A stretch of DNA of 49,783 nt from Syntrophales bacterium (lineage in GTDB: Bacteria > Desulfobacterota > Syntrophia > Syntrophales > UBA2210), in assembly GCA_023230565.1 (NCBI GenBank), contig JALNXD010000020.1, positions 1 through 49,783 on the forward strand, written 5' to 3'. Of the stretch, positions 28,701 to 35,883 are shown piece by piece (the stretch's first letter is position 1; the number at the start of each line of letters is the position of its first letter). The notes beneath the pieces are model-generated. The model was not told the DNA's origin. It ran no database searches and worked only from the letters and a program-made list of their open reading frames with translations. A program made the translations under genes and the position numbers.

Positions 28701-28814
28701 GAATTAAGATCTCCGATGGCTGTCGCGGTGGGCTGTGGTCTTCTGTTTTCCATGTTCTTGACACTTCTCGTTATTCCTGTCGTATACAGTGTCTTTGATC
28801 GCATCAAAAAATAG
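25746..28814 (+). CDS. HAE1-type RND efflux permease (1022 aa)
   Basis: Inner-membrane pump with the expected 12-TM, two-large-loop layout: an N-terminal TM (LMMILIVMLFGILAFFHLGL), porter loop, TM cluster around 330-540, a second porter loop and a final TM cluster. The TM4 relay reads GMLVDNAVVVIEN, so one Asp is retained while the AcrB Asp408-equivalent is Asn. In TM10 NNGIVMIDY replaces the AcrB Lys940 region. This SwrC-like pattern implies a proton-relay arrangement different from AcrB. It pairs with the adaptor and TolC genes upstream. Its start has a weak Shine-Dalgarno and follows a repeat-containing gap, so it may have its own promoter. Confidence 0.93.
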   Translation: MNIPEFSVKRKITVLMMILIVMLFGILAFFHLGLDMMPELEYPVVSVITTYEGVSSEDVENLITRQVEEVVSSVKNVKNVSSLSQEGISAVIVEFEWGVNLDFAAQDVREKLSWLTDYLPEDADSPLVVKFNTSDYPILYYGVTGMENTHVLREYLDDNIKPRLERIDGVASIFILGGLEREIDIFVDREKLQAFSLSMDQIISKLALENVNVSGGHVIKGSTEYLVRTIGEYKDIKEISDTIVSMGSGAPVYLKDIASVKDTYKEIRNRARTNRRPSVIMMVMKQAGKNSVTVTNKITGTLDELKIRMPKDIVFYPVMDQARIIKTVTRNTGQNALAGAILAIAMVFLFLWNWRPTLTIAVAVPLSGITTAIGLYAFDYTLNIMTLGGMALGVGMLVDNAVVVIENIFRHQEEGESPDMAAAKGAQEVGMAITASTLTTISVFLPMTLSSGIAGRLSRPLAVTVALALIASLFVALTIVPMLSSVLARGRKGRQKMKSRADTFFSAIKSQYANLLRWGLAWRKTVIFFSLAAFIGGLGLIRFLGTEFMPQEDFPILALRANLPTGTSLEETNRTIRCIEEIILKQPETLFCTSFVGLSRESKVDAAWGTGPADVNEAVIYTRLADKEDRVRSSEDILDDVRKQLPVIKGAVFDFFDIQQVFLGSSGGNSPVAVKVFGKELEKLKDVSDHFAEKCADIEGLRDIDTSLKLGKPELQVIVDRELASQTGLSVGQVAQAVKAGFLGIISTRYRIGGDEYDMRVRFKEQDRKTIDDVKNIPLATRRGNHIPLYQIARIEERMGPVKIVREDQERKVTITANTYKRDIGSIVNDIKKAEAQIAIPEGYFVEYGGTYQDMEEAFTSLTYALIIAIILIYMIMAAQFESLKHPLVIMMTVPLSVIGVVIGLFVFGKTLSVPAFMGILILSGVVVNNGIVMIDYINQLRHRGMDAYEAVIEGASVRLRPILITTFTTVFGMLPMALSQTQGSELRSPMAVAVGCGLLFSMFLTLLVIPVVYSVFDRIKK

Positions 28815-28901
28815 ATATATTTTTTTCAGCGCCAGAAATTACATTCCATATTTATGTTGAAAGCAAAAGGGTTAGTGGTTAGACTCGAAAATATTAATCG
28901 G

Positions 28902-29010
28902 AAAGAATCACAAAGCAGAAACAGGATTCTGGTACATAATTAGACAACGCTGCTTACTTTCCGGTATAATGCCGATGCACCGGCATGAAGGAGCTTTTTG
29001 CTACGCCGTC
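28902..29010 (+). repeat. Dispersed repeat family B, copy B2
   Basis: It lies between the RND pump and the phasin-like gene and is similar to copy B1 (shared GAAAGAAT start, CAGAAA, GGTAC, TATAATGCCG/TATGATGCCG, and TGC(T/G)A(C/A)GCCGT end). It ends shortly before the phasin-like gene's Shine-Dalgarno. Nothing else coding is visible in this 224-bp gap. Confidence 0.6.
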
Positions 29011-29038
29011 AATACATTAATCGGAGGAGAAGTATAAA

Positions 29039-29341
29039 ATGTCGGATTTTATCAAAAAAAGCATGCTGATGGGAATCGGTCTTGTCTCGCTGACGCGGGA
29101 AAAGGCGGAGGCGTTTATCGATGATTTGATAAAAAGAGGGGAGCTTTCGGAAAAAGAGGGAAGGGAAGCCGTAGATGAACTCGTACAGCGGTCGAAAGAG
29201 GTAAAAAGTGATGTATCCAGAAAGGTAGAAAAGATGGTTTCCGATACATTGAAAAGGATGAATATTCCATCCAGAGCCGAAATAGATGAAATTAAAATGA
29301 GAATTGCCGAGCTTGAAAAAAAGACTGCCGATGAGGAGTAG
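29039..29341 (+). CDS. Phasin-like / PhaF-type coiled-coil protein (100 aa)
   Basis: A small, highly charged, almost wholly helical protein. The first ~20 residues (MGIGLVSLTREKAEAFIDDL) resemble the N-terminus of poly(hydroxyalkanoate) granule-associated PhaI/PhaF proteins, and the C-terminal half (IDEIKMRIAELEKKTADE) is a clear coiled coil. The Shine-Dalgarno CGGAGGAG precedes the ATG. The UbiB-type gene follows 3 bp after its stop. No PHA synthase is visible in the window, so granule binding is only a possibility; this family also occurs beside AarF/UbiB genes. Confidence 0.75.
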   Translation: MSDFIKKSMLMGIGLVSLTREKAEAFIDDLIKRGELSEKEGREAVDELVQRSKEVKSDVSRKVEKMVSDTLKRMNIPSRAEIDEIKMRIAELEKKTADEE

Positions 29342-29344
29342 CAA

Positions 29345-31021
29345 ATGCTGATCCGCAAGCGTGGTGTCGTGTCCAGAACCTACCGGCATATCAGCAGGTA
29401 CCGACAGATCCTGGGCGTGCTCATGGCCTACGGGTATGGTGATCTGGTCGACCGTCTCGATGTGGAACAGTATCTCGAAATAGGCAGCAAACTTGTATCG
29501 CGGAAGAGGGCGGAAAGAGTAGAAAAACTCAGCAGAGCCGAGCGCATCAGAATTGCCCTGGAGGACCTCGGATCGACTTTCATCAAGCTTGGACAGATTC
29601 TTTCAACCCGTCCGGATGTCGTTCCTCCGGATATTGTCAAAGAACTGGAAAAACTTCAGGACGAGGTGCCACCTTTTCCTTTCCAAGAAGCACGAAAGGC
29701 GGTTGAGGAGGAAACAGGCAAGCCGATTAATGAAATATTTACTTTTATAGATGAAAAGCCTCTTGCAGCTGCCTCGATAGGCCAGGTTCACAGAGCACGC
29801 CTCCTGGGCGGAGAAGAGGTAATTGTAAAGGTTCGCCGTCCTGGCATTACGGGAAAACTGGAGGTTGATCTGGAAATTCTTCTCCACCTTGCGATGCTTG
29901 CGGAAAAACATATTGAAGAAATCGCGATTTACAGACCGGCAAAAATTGTTGAAGAATTCTCGCGCACCCTGGAAAACGAAATGGATTACACTATCGAGGC
30001 TGCCTATGCGGAACGCTTTGCGCGCCAGTTTTTTGATAATCCAACAGTCTATGTTCCGAAAATCATAACGGACTTTTCCACAGAGCGGGTTCTTGTAATG
30101 GAATACGTGCAGGGTGTGAAGGCATCCGAGATCCACCTTCTTGAGGACAGGGGACTGGACAGACGGATCATTGCCGAGCGTGGCGCCGATCTTCTTTTGC
30201 GTCAGGTTTTCGATTACGGTTTTTTTCATGCCGATCCGCACCCGGGGAATATTATCATCCTTCCGGGAAATGTGATCTGTTATCTTGATTTCGGTATGAT
30301 GGGAACTGTGGATCGGAAATCGCGCGAGAATATGGCCGATATGGCATATGCGATCGTGAAAAGAAATGAGGAAAAAGCAACCGATGCGCTGCTTGAGATG
30401 GTGGAAGTGGACGGAGAACCTGATCGCCGGATACTTGAAACCGATGTGGCAACGCTGATGGAGATGTATGTATATAAATCTTTAAAGGAAATACGGATAG
30501 AAAAGATTCTTCAGCAGATGCTGGATATCATTTCAAAACACAGATTGCATTTGCCTTATGACAAATTTTTGATGATGAAAGCACTTGCCACTATGGAAGG
30601 GCTTGGCCTCAGGCTTGATCCGGATTTCGATTTGACACGGCAGGCAGCTCCGTTTATAAAGCGCATTAAAATCAAGCAGTTCAGTCCCTGGCGGCTCATG
30701 GATGATTTTGTGTCAACAGGTGCCGATCTGATGCGTCTTTTTCGCGTTATGCCCGATGAAATTTACAGTATCCTGAAACAGGCAAGACTCGGGAAAATAC
30801 GCCTGGTTCTTGACAATACCGGAATTATCATTCTTGCGCAGACACTTGAAAGAATAGGAACCCGTATTTCACTCGCGCTTATTGCAGGTGCACTGATTAT
30901 CGGTTCATATCTTTTCATAAGCACGGGAAAAGGATTTAGCATCTTCGGGATTCCCATCCTTGGGCTGGCCGGTTTCATTCTCGCCGGATTTCTTGCAATA
31001 GTGATGATTGCAAAAAAATAA
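29345..31021 (+). CDS. AarF/UbiB-family atypical protein kinase-like protein (558 aa)
   Basis: The UbiB/ABC1 family is a membrane-associated atypical kinase/ATPase family tied to isoprenoid-quinone lipid metabolism. Visible signatures are the KxGQ motif (STFIKLGQILSTRPDV), an Ala-rich nucleotide loop (AAASIGQVHRARL), a conserved Lys in VIVKVRRPG, the catalytic-loop HADPHPGNI and the metal-binding DFGMMG. Two C-terminal transmembrane segments (LALIAGALIIGSYLF and GLAGFILAGFLAIVMI) anchor it. It is coupled to the phasin-like gene and ends 8 bp before the convergent FeS gene. Confidence 0.93.
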   Translation: MLIRKRGVVSRTYRHISRYRQILGVLMAYGYGDLVDRLDVEQYLEIGSKLVSRKRAERVEKLSRAERIRIALEDLGSTFIKLGQILSTRPDVVPPDIVKELEKLQDEVPPFPFQEARKAVEEETGKPINEIFTFIDEKPLAAASIGQVHRARLLGGEEVIVKVRRPGITGKLEVDLEILLHLAMLAEKHIEEIAIYRPAKIVEEFSRTLENEMDYTIEAAYAERFARQFFDNPTVYVPKIITDFSTERVLVMEYVQGVKASEIHLLEDRGLDRRIIAERGADLLLRQVFDYGFFHADPHPGNIIILPGNVICYLDFGMMGTVDRKSRENMADMAYAIVKRNEEKATDALLEMVEVDGEPDRRILETDVATLMEMYVYKSLKEIRIEKILQQMLDIISKHRLHLPYDKFLMMKALATMEGLGLRLDPDFDLTRQAAPFIKRIKIKQFSPWRLMDDFVSTGADLMRLFRVMPDEIYSILKQARLGKIRLVLDNTGIIILAQTLERIGTRISLALIAGALIIGSYLFISTGKGFSIFGIPILGLAGFILAGFLAIVMIAKK

Positions 31022-31029
31022 TATATTCC

Positions 31030-31644
31030 TTATCCGGACGTAGCGGTTTTCACAGAAGGAGCGATTTCAATTTTCCGAATCCGACTGTTTCCGGAGTTTT
31101 TCCTGGGAGTAAAAACTATTGAAGGGATGACATTTTCCGAATATTCAAAACCTTCAATTTCCCTGCATTTACCATATTTTGCCCAAAGCTCGTCCAGGGG
31201 TCCCGCATCAAGTGCATACATAGGACAGCTGCTTACACATATCGGTTTTTTCCCTATGGAAATTCTTTCTATGCACAAATCACATTTCTGCATCTTCGCA
31301 TCCTCTTCAGCGCCGAACTGGGGCGCACCATACGGGCATTCATCAAGGCACAGGCCGCATGTGCTTCCAAGACACGCTTCCGAATCAACAACTACAACTC
31401 CGTCTTCCCCGCGTTTCGTGATAGCGTCAGCCGGGCAGACGGCTGCACATGCGGGACTGGCGCAATGGACGCAGAGCTGAGGGAGAAAGGAAACAGATAA
31501 ATCCGGATAGCGACCTTTTTCGATCGTCTTGATTCTTATCCAGCTTACCGGACCTGCCGGCACATCGTGCCAGTCTTTACAGGCAACTATACAGGCGAAA
31601 CAGCCCATACATCTGTTTTGATTAAAGTAAAATCCATACTGCAT
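31030..31644 (-). CDS. DmsB/NrfC-type four-cluster ferredoxin subunit (204 aa)
   Basis: Electron-transfer subunit of a complex-iron-sulfur molybdoenzyme. Four cysteine clusters are visible: NRCMGCFACIVACKDW, LCVHCASPACAAVCPADAI, GSTCGLCLDECPYGAP and KCDLCIER with CVSSCPM. The ATG at 31644 lies 2 nt after the stop of the molybdopterin subunit; the frame stays open further upstream but only into the neighbour's coding sequence. No Tat or Sec signal is visible, which matches the lack of a signal on its partner. No membrane anchor gene (DmsC/NrfD) follows. Confidence 0.92.
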   Translation of the reverse strand: MQYGFYFNQNRCMGCFACIVACKDWHDVPAGPVSWIRIKTIEKGRYPDLSVSFLPQLCVHCASPACAAVCPADAITKRGEDGVVVVDSEACLGSTCGLCLDECPYGAPQFGAEEDAKMQKCDLCIERISIGKKPICVSSCPMYALDAGPLDELWAKYGKCREIEGFEYSENVIPSIVFTPRKNSGNSRIRKIEIAPSVKTATSG

Positions 31645-31646
31645 AA

Positions 31647-33863
31647 TTACCTGTCCTCCTTTTCTACTTGTACCAGTGCCGTGCTCGAAACGAACGATCC
31701 GCCCGGCGAGGTGGCATTTTTCGTGAGCACATTGGCACATCCTCCGTAGTCAATCCCTTTTTTGTCAGGTGTGTACCAGGCTCCTTGCGGGATTGCTACA
31801 ACGCCGGGCATTATCCGTTCCGTTACATCGGCAGGAATTCGCACTTCACCCCGGTCATTGTAAATTCGAACCATATCCCCGTGGCGGATTCCCCGCAATT
31901 CGGCATCGGTTGAGTGTATCGACAGCCTTTGTTCCTGCAGTTCCCTCAACCACGGCAGATTATCGAACTGGCTGTGTGCCCGCCTCTTTATATGAGGAGT
32001 GATAAGCTGCAGGGGATATTTCTCTGTCAGAGGGTCGTGTATGCTTTCCCATGGTTCAATGTATGTCGGTACTGCCGGTATCTGAGGATGATTCATCCGT
32101 GCTAAAACGTCCGAATAGATATCTATCTTTTCTGATGGAGTTGAAAACGGCTTCGGGCTCGGTTTCGAGTGGGTTCCCTTCAATGAATCAGATGAAGGAG
32201 AGGCTTCAATGATATGGATACCTTCTTTTCTCAAGGTTTCAAAATCAGGCAGATTTATTTCTTCCGATATTTGAGCCACGATTTCTCTTACCCTGTTTTC
32301 ATCAGGTTCATTTCCGTAATCCGTAATGCCCAGCTTTGGCGCCAGTGCTTCGCAAATTTGCAGTTGAGATTTCGATTCTCCAAGAGGCTCTATGGCCTTG
32401 TTAAGGATCCCCACAACGTTTTTGCCGCCAAAAATACTTGCCGCCCGAGGTGACATAATATCGGTCCGTTCCAGAAATGTGCACACAGGCAAAATAACGT
32501 CTGCATAACGTGCCGATGCCGTCATAAACTGTTCCGTCACCAGCATGAATTCCAGTCTTTCAAACGCTTTTGCTGTTTTGTTTACCTCGCTCAGCTGGTT
32601 TAAATAATTTGTATTTGAAAGCCAGAGAAATTTGTAATCTGCCGGATATCCTCCTTCTTTTCCTTTAAGAATGGCATCGGCAAACAGGCTTATATTTACC
32701 CTTGCGCTTGAATTTACGCTCTTTCCGCGAAAAGGCAGTGCATTCCAGCGCGGGGGAGCTTCCTGTTCGACTTGATTTGGGGGAGTCGGATGCGGATTTA
32801 TACGAAACCCTTTTGGTGATCTCGACTGCCAATCATTAAATTCAAGATTCCCGGTAATTGCTTCCAGTGCAGCGGCTGCCCTGTGGTACTGCTCTCCGAA
32901 GGCGGTTCTTCCTGCTGCAATACTGGTGGCAAGAACTGCCGGTTTTTCCGTTGCGTAAAGTCTTGCCATCTCCTTTATCTCATCTGCCGCGACGCCGCTG
33001 ATTGCCGATGCCCATTCGGGTGTCTTCGGCAGTCCATCCGTCGAGCCGAGAACATACTCTTTGTATTTTTCGAATCCCGATGTATATGAATTGATAAACC
33101 CTTCATCATGCAAATTTTCATTTATTATCACATTCGCCATGGCAACCAGAACGGCAGTATCGGTTCCCGGCCTGACAGGGATCCATTTATCTGCAAAAAC
33201 GGCCGCTGAATCTGTATATCTGGGATCGACGCATATTATCTTTGCCCCTTTTTCCTTTGCCTGCATCAAATGCCATGGCGTATTGGTACCCTGTTCCGTA
33301 TCGACGGGATTCCAACTCCACATAATAATATATTTTGCCTTCAGATATTCTTCAGAGTCATGTTCTACCTGGGAATACCTGCGATACGTTCCATATGTCG
33401 CGCCGGCTGAAAAAGCGGCCGCTTCATTCGAAATAAACCCCCAGGGGGCGGTATAGCCTCCGAATTTGCAAAGTAGCCTGTGAAATGCTCCTACATGATG
33501 TAGAACATGGGGATCGCACATAGAACAAAAATGCAGGAAAGCGGCATTGCCGTATTCCGATTTCACTTTTTTCATTTCGAACGCTATCGTGTCGAGTGCT
33601 TCTTCCCAGGAAATTCTTGAGAATTCACCGGCACCTCTGGGACCTGTTCTCTTGAGAGGATAAAGGATCCGGTCAGGGGCGTAGACACGCTGACGGTATG
33701 CATGGCCGCGCAGGCACATGCGCGGCCGTCCTTCCCTGTCATCCGGTTCGATGCGTATGATCCTGCCGTTTTTTACGTGCACCTGCATTTCGCAGTTGCC
33801 TCCGCAGTGACTGTTACAGATAGTGCGGATAATCTGTTCTTTGCCTGTGTTGTTTCTCGTCAT
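31647..33863 (-). CDS. Molybdopterin (bis-MGD) oxidoreductase catalytic subunit, DmsA-like
   Basis: Catalytic subunit of the DMSO-reductase superfamily. A [4Fe-4S] motif CNSHCGGNC with a later Cys in MCLRGHAY is near the N-terminus. Next come the family landmarks AFHRLLCKFGGY, MWSWNPVDTEQG and CVDPRYTDSA, and a C-terminal molybdopterin dinucleotide-binding domain (around LSIHSTDAELRGIRHGD). By eye the Mo ligand position aligns with a Ser in GFISNEAAA. There is no twin-arginine signal, so it is predicted to be cytoplasmic, unlike classical DmsA. Met5 at 33863 has GGAGATTGG just upstream and is taken as the start (33875 is the alternative). It sits in an operon after the dehydratase and CGGC genes; substrate unknown. 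Confidence 0.9.
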   Translation of the reverse strand: MTRNNTGKEQIIRTICNSHCGGNCEMQVHVKNGRIIRIEPDDREGRPRMCLRGHAYRQRVYAPDRILYPLKRTGPRGAGEFSRISWEEALDTIAFEMKKVKSEYGNAAFLHFCSMCDPHVLHHVGAFHRLLCKFGGYTAPWGFISNEAAAFSAGATYGTYRRYSQVEHDSEEYLKAKYIIMWSWNPVDTEQGTNTPWHLMQAKEKGAKIICVDPRYTDSAAVFADKWIPVRPGTDTAVLVAMANVIINENLHDEGFINSYTSGFEKYKEYVLGSTDGLPKTPEWASAISGVAADEIKEMARLYATEKPAVLATSIAAGRTAFGEQYHRAAAALEAITGNLEFNDWQSRSPKGFRINPHPTPPNQVEQEAPPRWNALPFRGKSVNSSARVNISLFADAILKGKEGGYPADYKFLWLSNTNYLNQLSEVNKTAKAFERLEFMLVTEQFMTASARYADVILPVCTFLERTDIMSPRAASIFGGKNVVGILNKAIEPLGESKSQLQICEALAPKLGITDYGNEPDENRVREIVAQISEEINLPDFETLRKEGIHIIEASPSSDSLKGTHSKPSPKPFSTPSEKIDIYSDVLARMNHPQIPAVPTYIEPWESIHDPLTEKYPLQLITPHIKRRAHSQFDNLPWLRELQEQRLSIHSTDAELRGIRHGDMVRIYNDRGEVRIPADVTERIMPGVVAIPQGAWYTPDKKGIDYGGCANVLTKNATSPGGSFVSSTALVQVEKEDR

Positions 33864-33940
33864 TCCAATCTCCATACGATATATATGTCAGCCGTACCGG
33901 GGTCAATAGCTGCATTTGGTTATCTCCGGTGTTTCTTAAA

Positions 33941-34225
33941 TCACTCAGGGCTATTTTTGAAATCCCGGCTGCCATCATTAATTTTTTTAATCATGCATTC
34001 CAAATCGCCCGTTCCGGTAATTACGCGGACGGGACGGCCTGCGAACTCCTCTTTTGAAACGCAGGCTGTCGCACACCCTGCCACTATGAGAATTATATCG
34101 GCATTCTCATCATGACAGGATACGAGTTCGATCTCCGGGGATATCTGTTCTCTCAGACGGCGAACGGCTTCTACTCTGTCATAGACAGGATTGCACCCGC
34201 CGCAGTACTTGATTCCTATCTTCAG
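33941..34225 (-). CDS. Small CGGC-motif protein, probable CTG start (94 aa)
   Basis: A previously easy-to-miss frame that lacks an ATG, GTG or TTG start. A stop lies seven codons upstream of CTG at 34225, and a GGGGGA Shine-Dalgarno sits 9 nt before that CTG. The CTGA overlaps the stop of the dehydratase gene by 4 nt, typical of coupling. The protein begins KIGIKYCGGCNPVYDRV, continues with EIELVSCHDENADIILIVAG and has a second Cys pair in CATACVSKEE. This CGGC cysteine pattern resembles small metal- or FeS-binding proteins. It ends 78 bp before the molybdoenzyme start. I infer a metal-handling or accessory role for the operon; no function is established. Confidence 0.75.
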   Translation of the reverse strand: MKIGIKYCGGCNPVYDRVEAVRRLREQISPEIELVSCHDENADIILIVAGCATACVSKEEFAGRPVRVITGTGDLECMIKKINDGSRDFKNSPE

Positions 34226-35685
34226 CTGATATGATCCCCCTTTTCAATACCGCAGAGCTCTTTGGCCAGCCTCTGTTTTTCTTTCAAATTAACGAGACGG
34301 CTGATCATGATCCGCTGGGCCTGGGGTGAACCTGCGCCATGCATTGATTCGGTCAGGTATCCTACTGCGGCCGTTCCCAGAGTCAGATTTTCAATTAGAC
34401 GTAAAATGCGCATTCTGTCTTCCGTCGATACTCCTTCTTTCGCCTTGTAATATTTTTCCATCCACTTGCCTGTTGCCGGTGATCTGAAATCGGCGTCCGA
34501 AGGAAGCGTTACCATCAGCCCCCCTGCGATATCCTGAGAAAGCCTGGCTATTTCGTAAGGGAATCGTGTCACATTGTGTTTATGTACGTTTGCCAGAAGA
34601 ACATTTACCAGATACGTTCCGCTTGCCTCTCTATGTCCTTCCGAGGCGCAGGCAATACAGCCGCAGTAAAGAGTTTCATTTAAATGAATCATCTCGACGA
34701 TTTTGTCCTTTACATGAGATGCCCGGTCGGCACCGTTCATTTCGGCTACCGTCTGAACTGCGCCGATAATAATATCTCCAACGCCCACCTTGCAGGCGTA
34801 ACTCTGTCTGTGATATGAGGCAAAATTTTCCACAAGTGCCGTTGAGAAATCATATTCCTTATACATGAAAACTCTTTCCCAGGGAACGAATACGTGATCG
34901 AACACGACAAGAGCTTCGTGACCACCGTAGTACATATTTCCACGGTCCATTGTCATTCCTTCAAGCTTGCGGGTATCACAGGATTGGCGTCCCATTATAT
35001 AGGTTATTCCATCACTGTCGCTGGGGATGGCGAAGGAAAGCGCATAATCTTTATCTTCCTGCCGCATTGTGATAGTGGGCATGACAATAATCTGGTGCGA
35101 ATTTACCGCACCGGTTTGATGGGCTTTTGCCCCGCAGACCACGATACCGTCGGATTTTTCTTCAACTACATGGAGAAATGCATCCGGGTCCGGCTGCTTG
35201 TGAGGCGGGAGCGAACGGTCGCCTTTCGTGTCGGTCATTGCGCCGTCGCAGGTCAGGTCATTTTTTTGCACGAACTTGAGAAACTCAAGAAAGCGTGTGT
35301 TGTACTCCGTTCCGTATTTTGCATCTATGTCATAGGTGACGATTGAAAGCGCATTCAAAGCATCCATCCCCACGCACCGTTGAAAGCAGCACCCCAGTTT
35401 TCCTCCCAGCATGCGTCCCATTTTACTTTTTTTTACCAGATCATTTATGTTCTGGTGGATATGAGTAAATCGGTTCACAGGCTCGCCTGAAATATGAGAC
35501 TTTGCAACCATCAAATCCTCATATTCCGGGCGGTGGGCAAATTCGTAAGTCGCAGCTACTGCATTCATCGAGGGACGAATAATGGGGTCATCGACGACGT
35601 TTTCCACTTTCTTCCCGAACATATACACATTCAGATTTAATTTTCTTAAACTTTCTTCATATTGTATGGCATTCATCAGGGCCAT
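34222..35685 (-). CDS. 4-hydroxybutyryl-CoA dehydratase / vinylacetyl-CoA isomerase family FAD-[4Fe-4S] enzyme (487 aa)
   Basis: Radical dehydratase family that converts 4-hydroxybutyryl-CoA to crotonyl-CoA using FAD and a [4Fe-4S] cluster; the wider family includes 4-hydroxyphenylacetate 3-hydroxylase-like flavoproteins. Candidate cluster ligands are the CxxxC in GCCFQRCVGMDA and His/Cys in YHRQSYACKVG. In the characterised enzyme the ligands are Cys, Cys, His, Cys with the last pair seven residues apart; here the His and Cys are six apart. The block GIVVCGAKAHQTGAVNSHQI is strongly typical. The ATG at 35685 is chosen because it follows AAGGAGGT and a good promoter (35718-35746); an open extension to 35817 lies upstream of that promoter. 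First gene of the operon, divergent from an acyl-CoA ligase. Confidence 0.85.
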   Translation of the reverse strand: MALMNAIQYEESLRKLNLNVYMFGKKVENVVDDPIIRPSMNAVAATYEFAHRPEYEDLMVAKSHISGEPVNRFTHIHQNINDLVKKSKMGRMLGGKLGCCFQRCVGMDALNALSIVTYDIDAKYGTEYNTRFLEFLKFVQKNDLTCDGAMTDTKGDRSLPPHKQPDPDAFLHVVEEKSDGIVVCGAKAHQTGAVNSHQIIVMPTITMRQEDKDYALSFAIPSDSDGITYIMGRQSCDTRKLEGMTMDRGNMYYGGHEALVVFDHVFVPWERVFMYKEYDFSTALVENFASYHRQSYACKVGVGDIIIGAVQTVAEMNGADRASHVKDKIVEMIHLNETLYCGCIACASEGHREASGTYLVNVLLANVHKHNVTRFPYEIARLSQDIAGGLMVTLPSDADFRSPATGKWMEKYYKAKEGVSTEDRMRILRLIENLTLGTAAVGYLTESMHGAGSPQAQRIMISRLVNLKEKQRLAKELCGIEKGDHIS

Positions 35686-35717
35686 GGGGGACCTCCTTAT
35701 TTGGCAGAGTGTTTTGG

Positions 35718-35746
35718 AGTATACAATGTAAGTCGCCGGAAGACAA
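35718..35746 (-). promoter_or_regulatory. Sigma-70-like promoter for the dehydratase operon
   Basis: On the minus strand TTGTCT and TATACT are separated by exactly 17 nt, with the -10 box about 33 bp before the ATG at 35685. It supports the shorter dehydratase start. On the plus strand of the same 198-bp divergent gap a TATAAT at 35831-35836 may serve the acyl-CoA ligase, but I see no convincing -35 partner. Confidence 0.6.
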
Positions 35747-35883
35747 GTTCCGAAAGAGAAAAATAAAAGGGACATGACGAAATAGCCGGTACAGACACCT
35801 TTTTTCCAATCTGTCATTTTTTACTGCTTGTATAATGTGAAATCTTATGTTTATCTAGGCCAAATTGCACAGGAGGTAAGCAG

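Noticed and set aside
35831..35836. Full promoter for the acyl-CoA ligase
   Set aside because: A TATAAT is present but I found no acceptable -35 hexamer at 16-18 nt, so only the dehydratase promoter is annotated.
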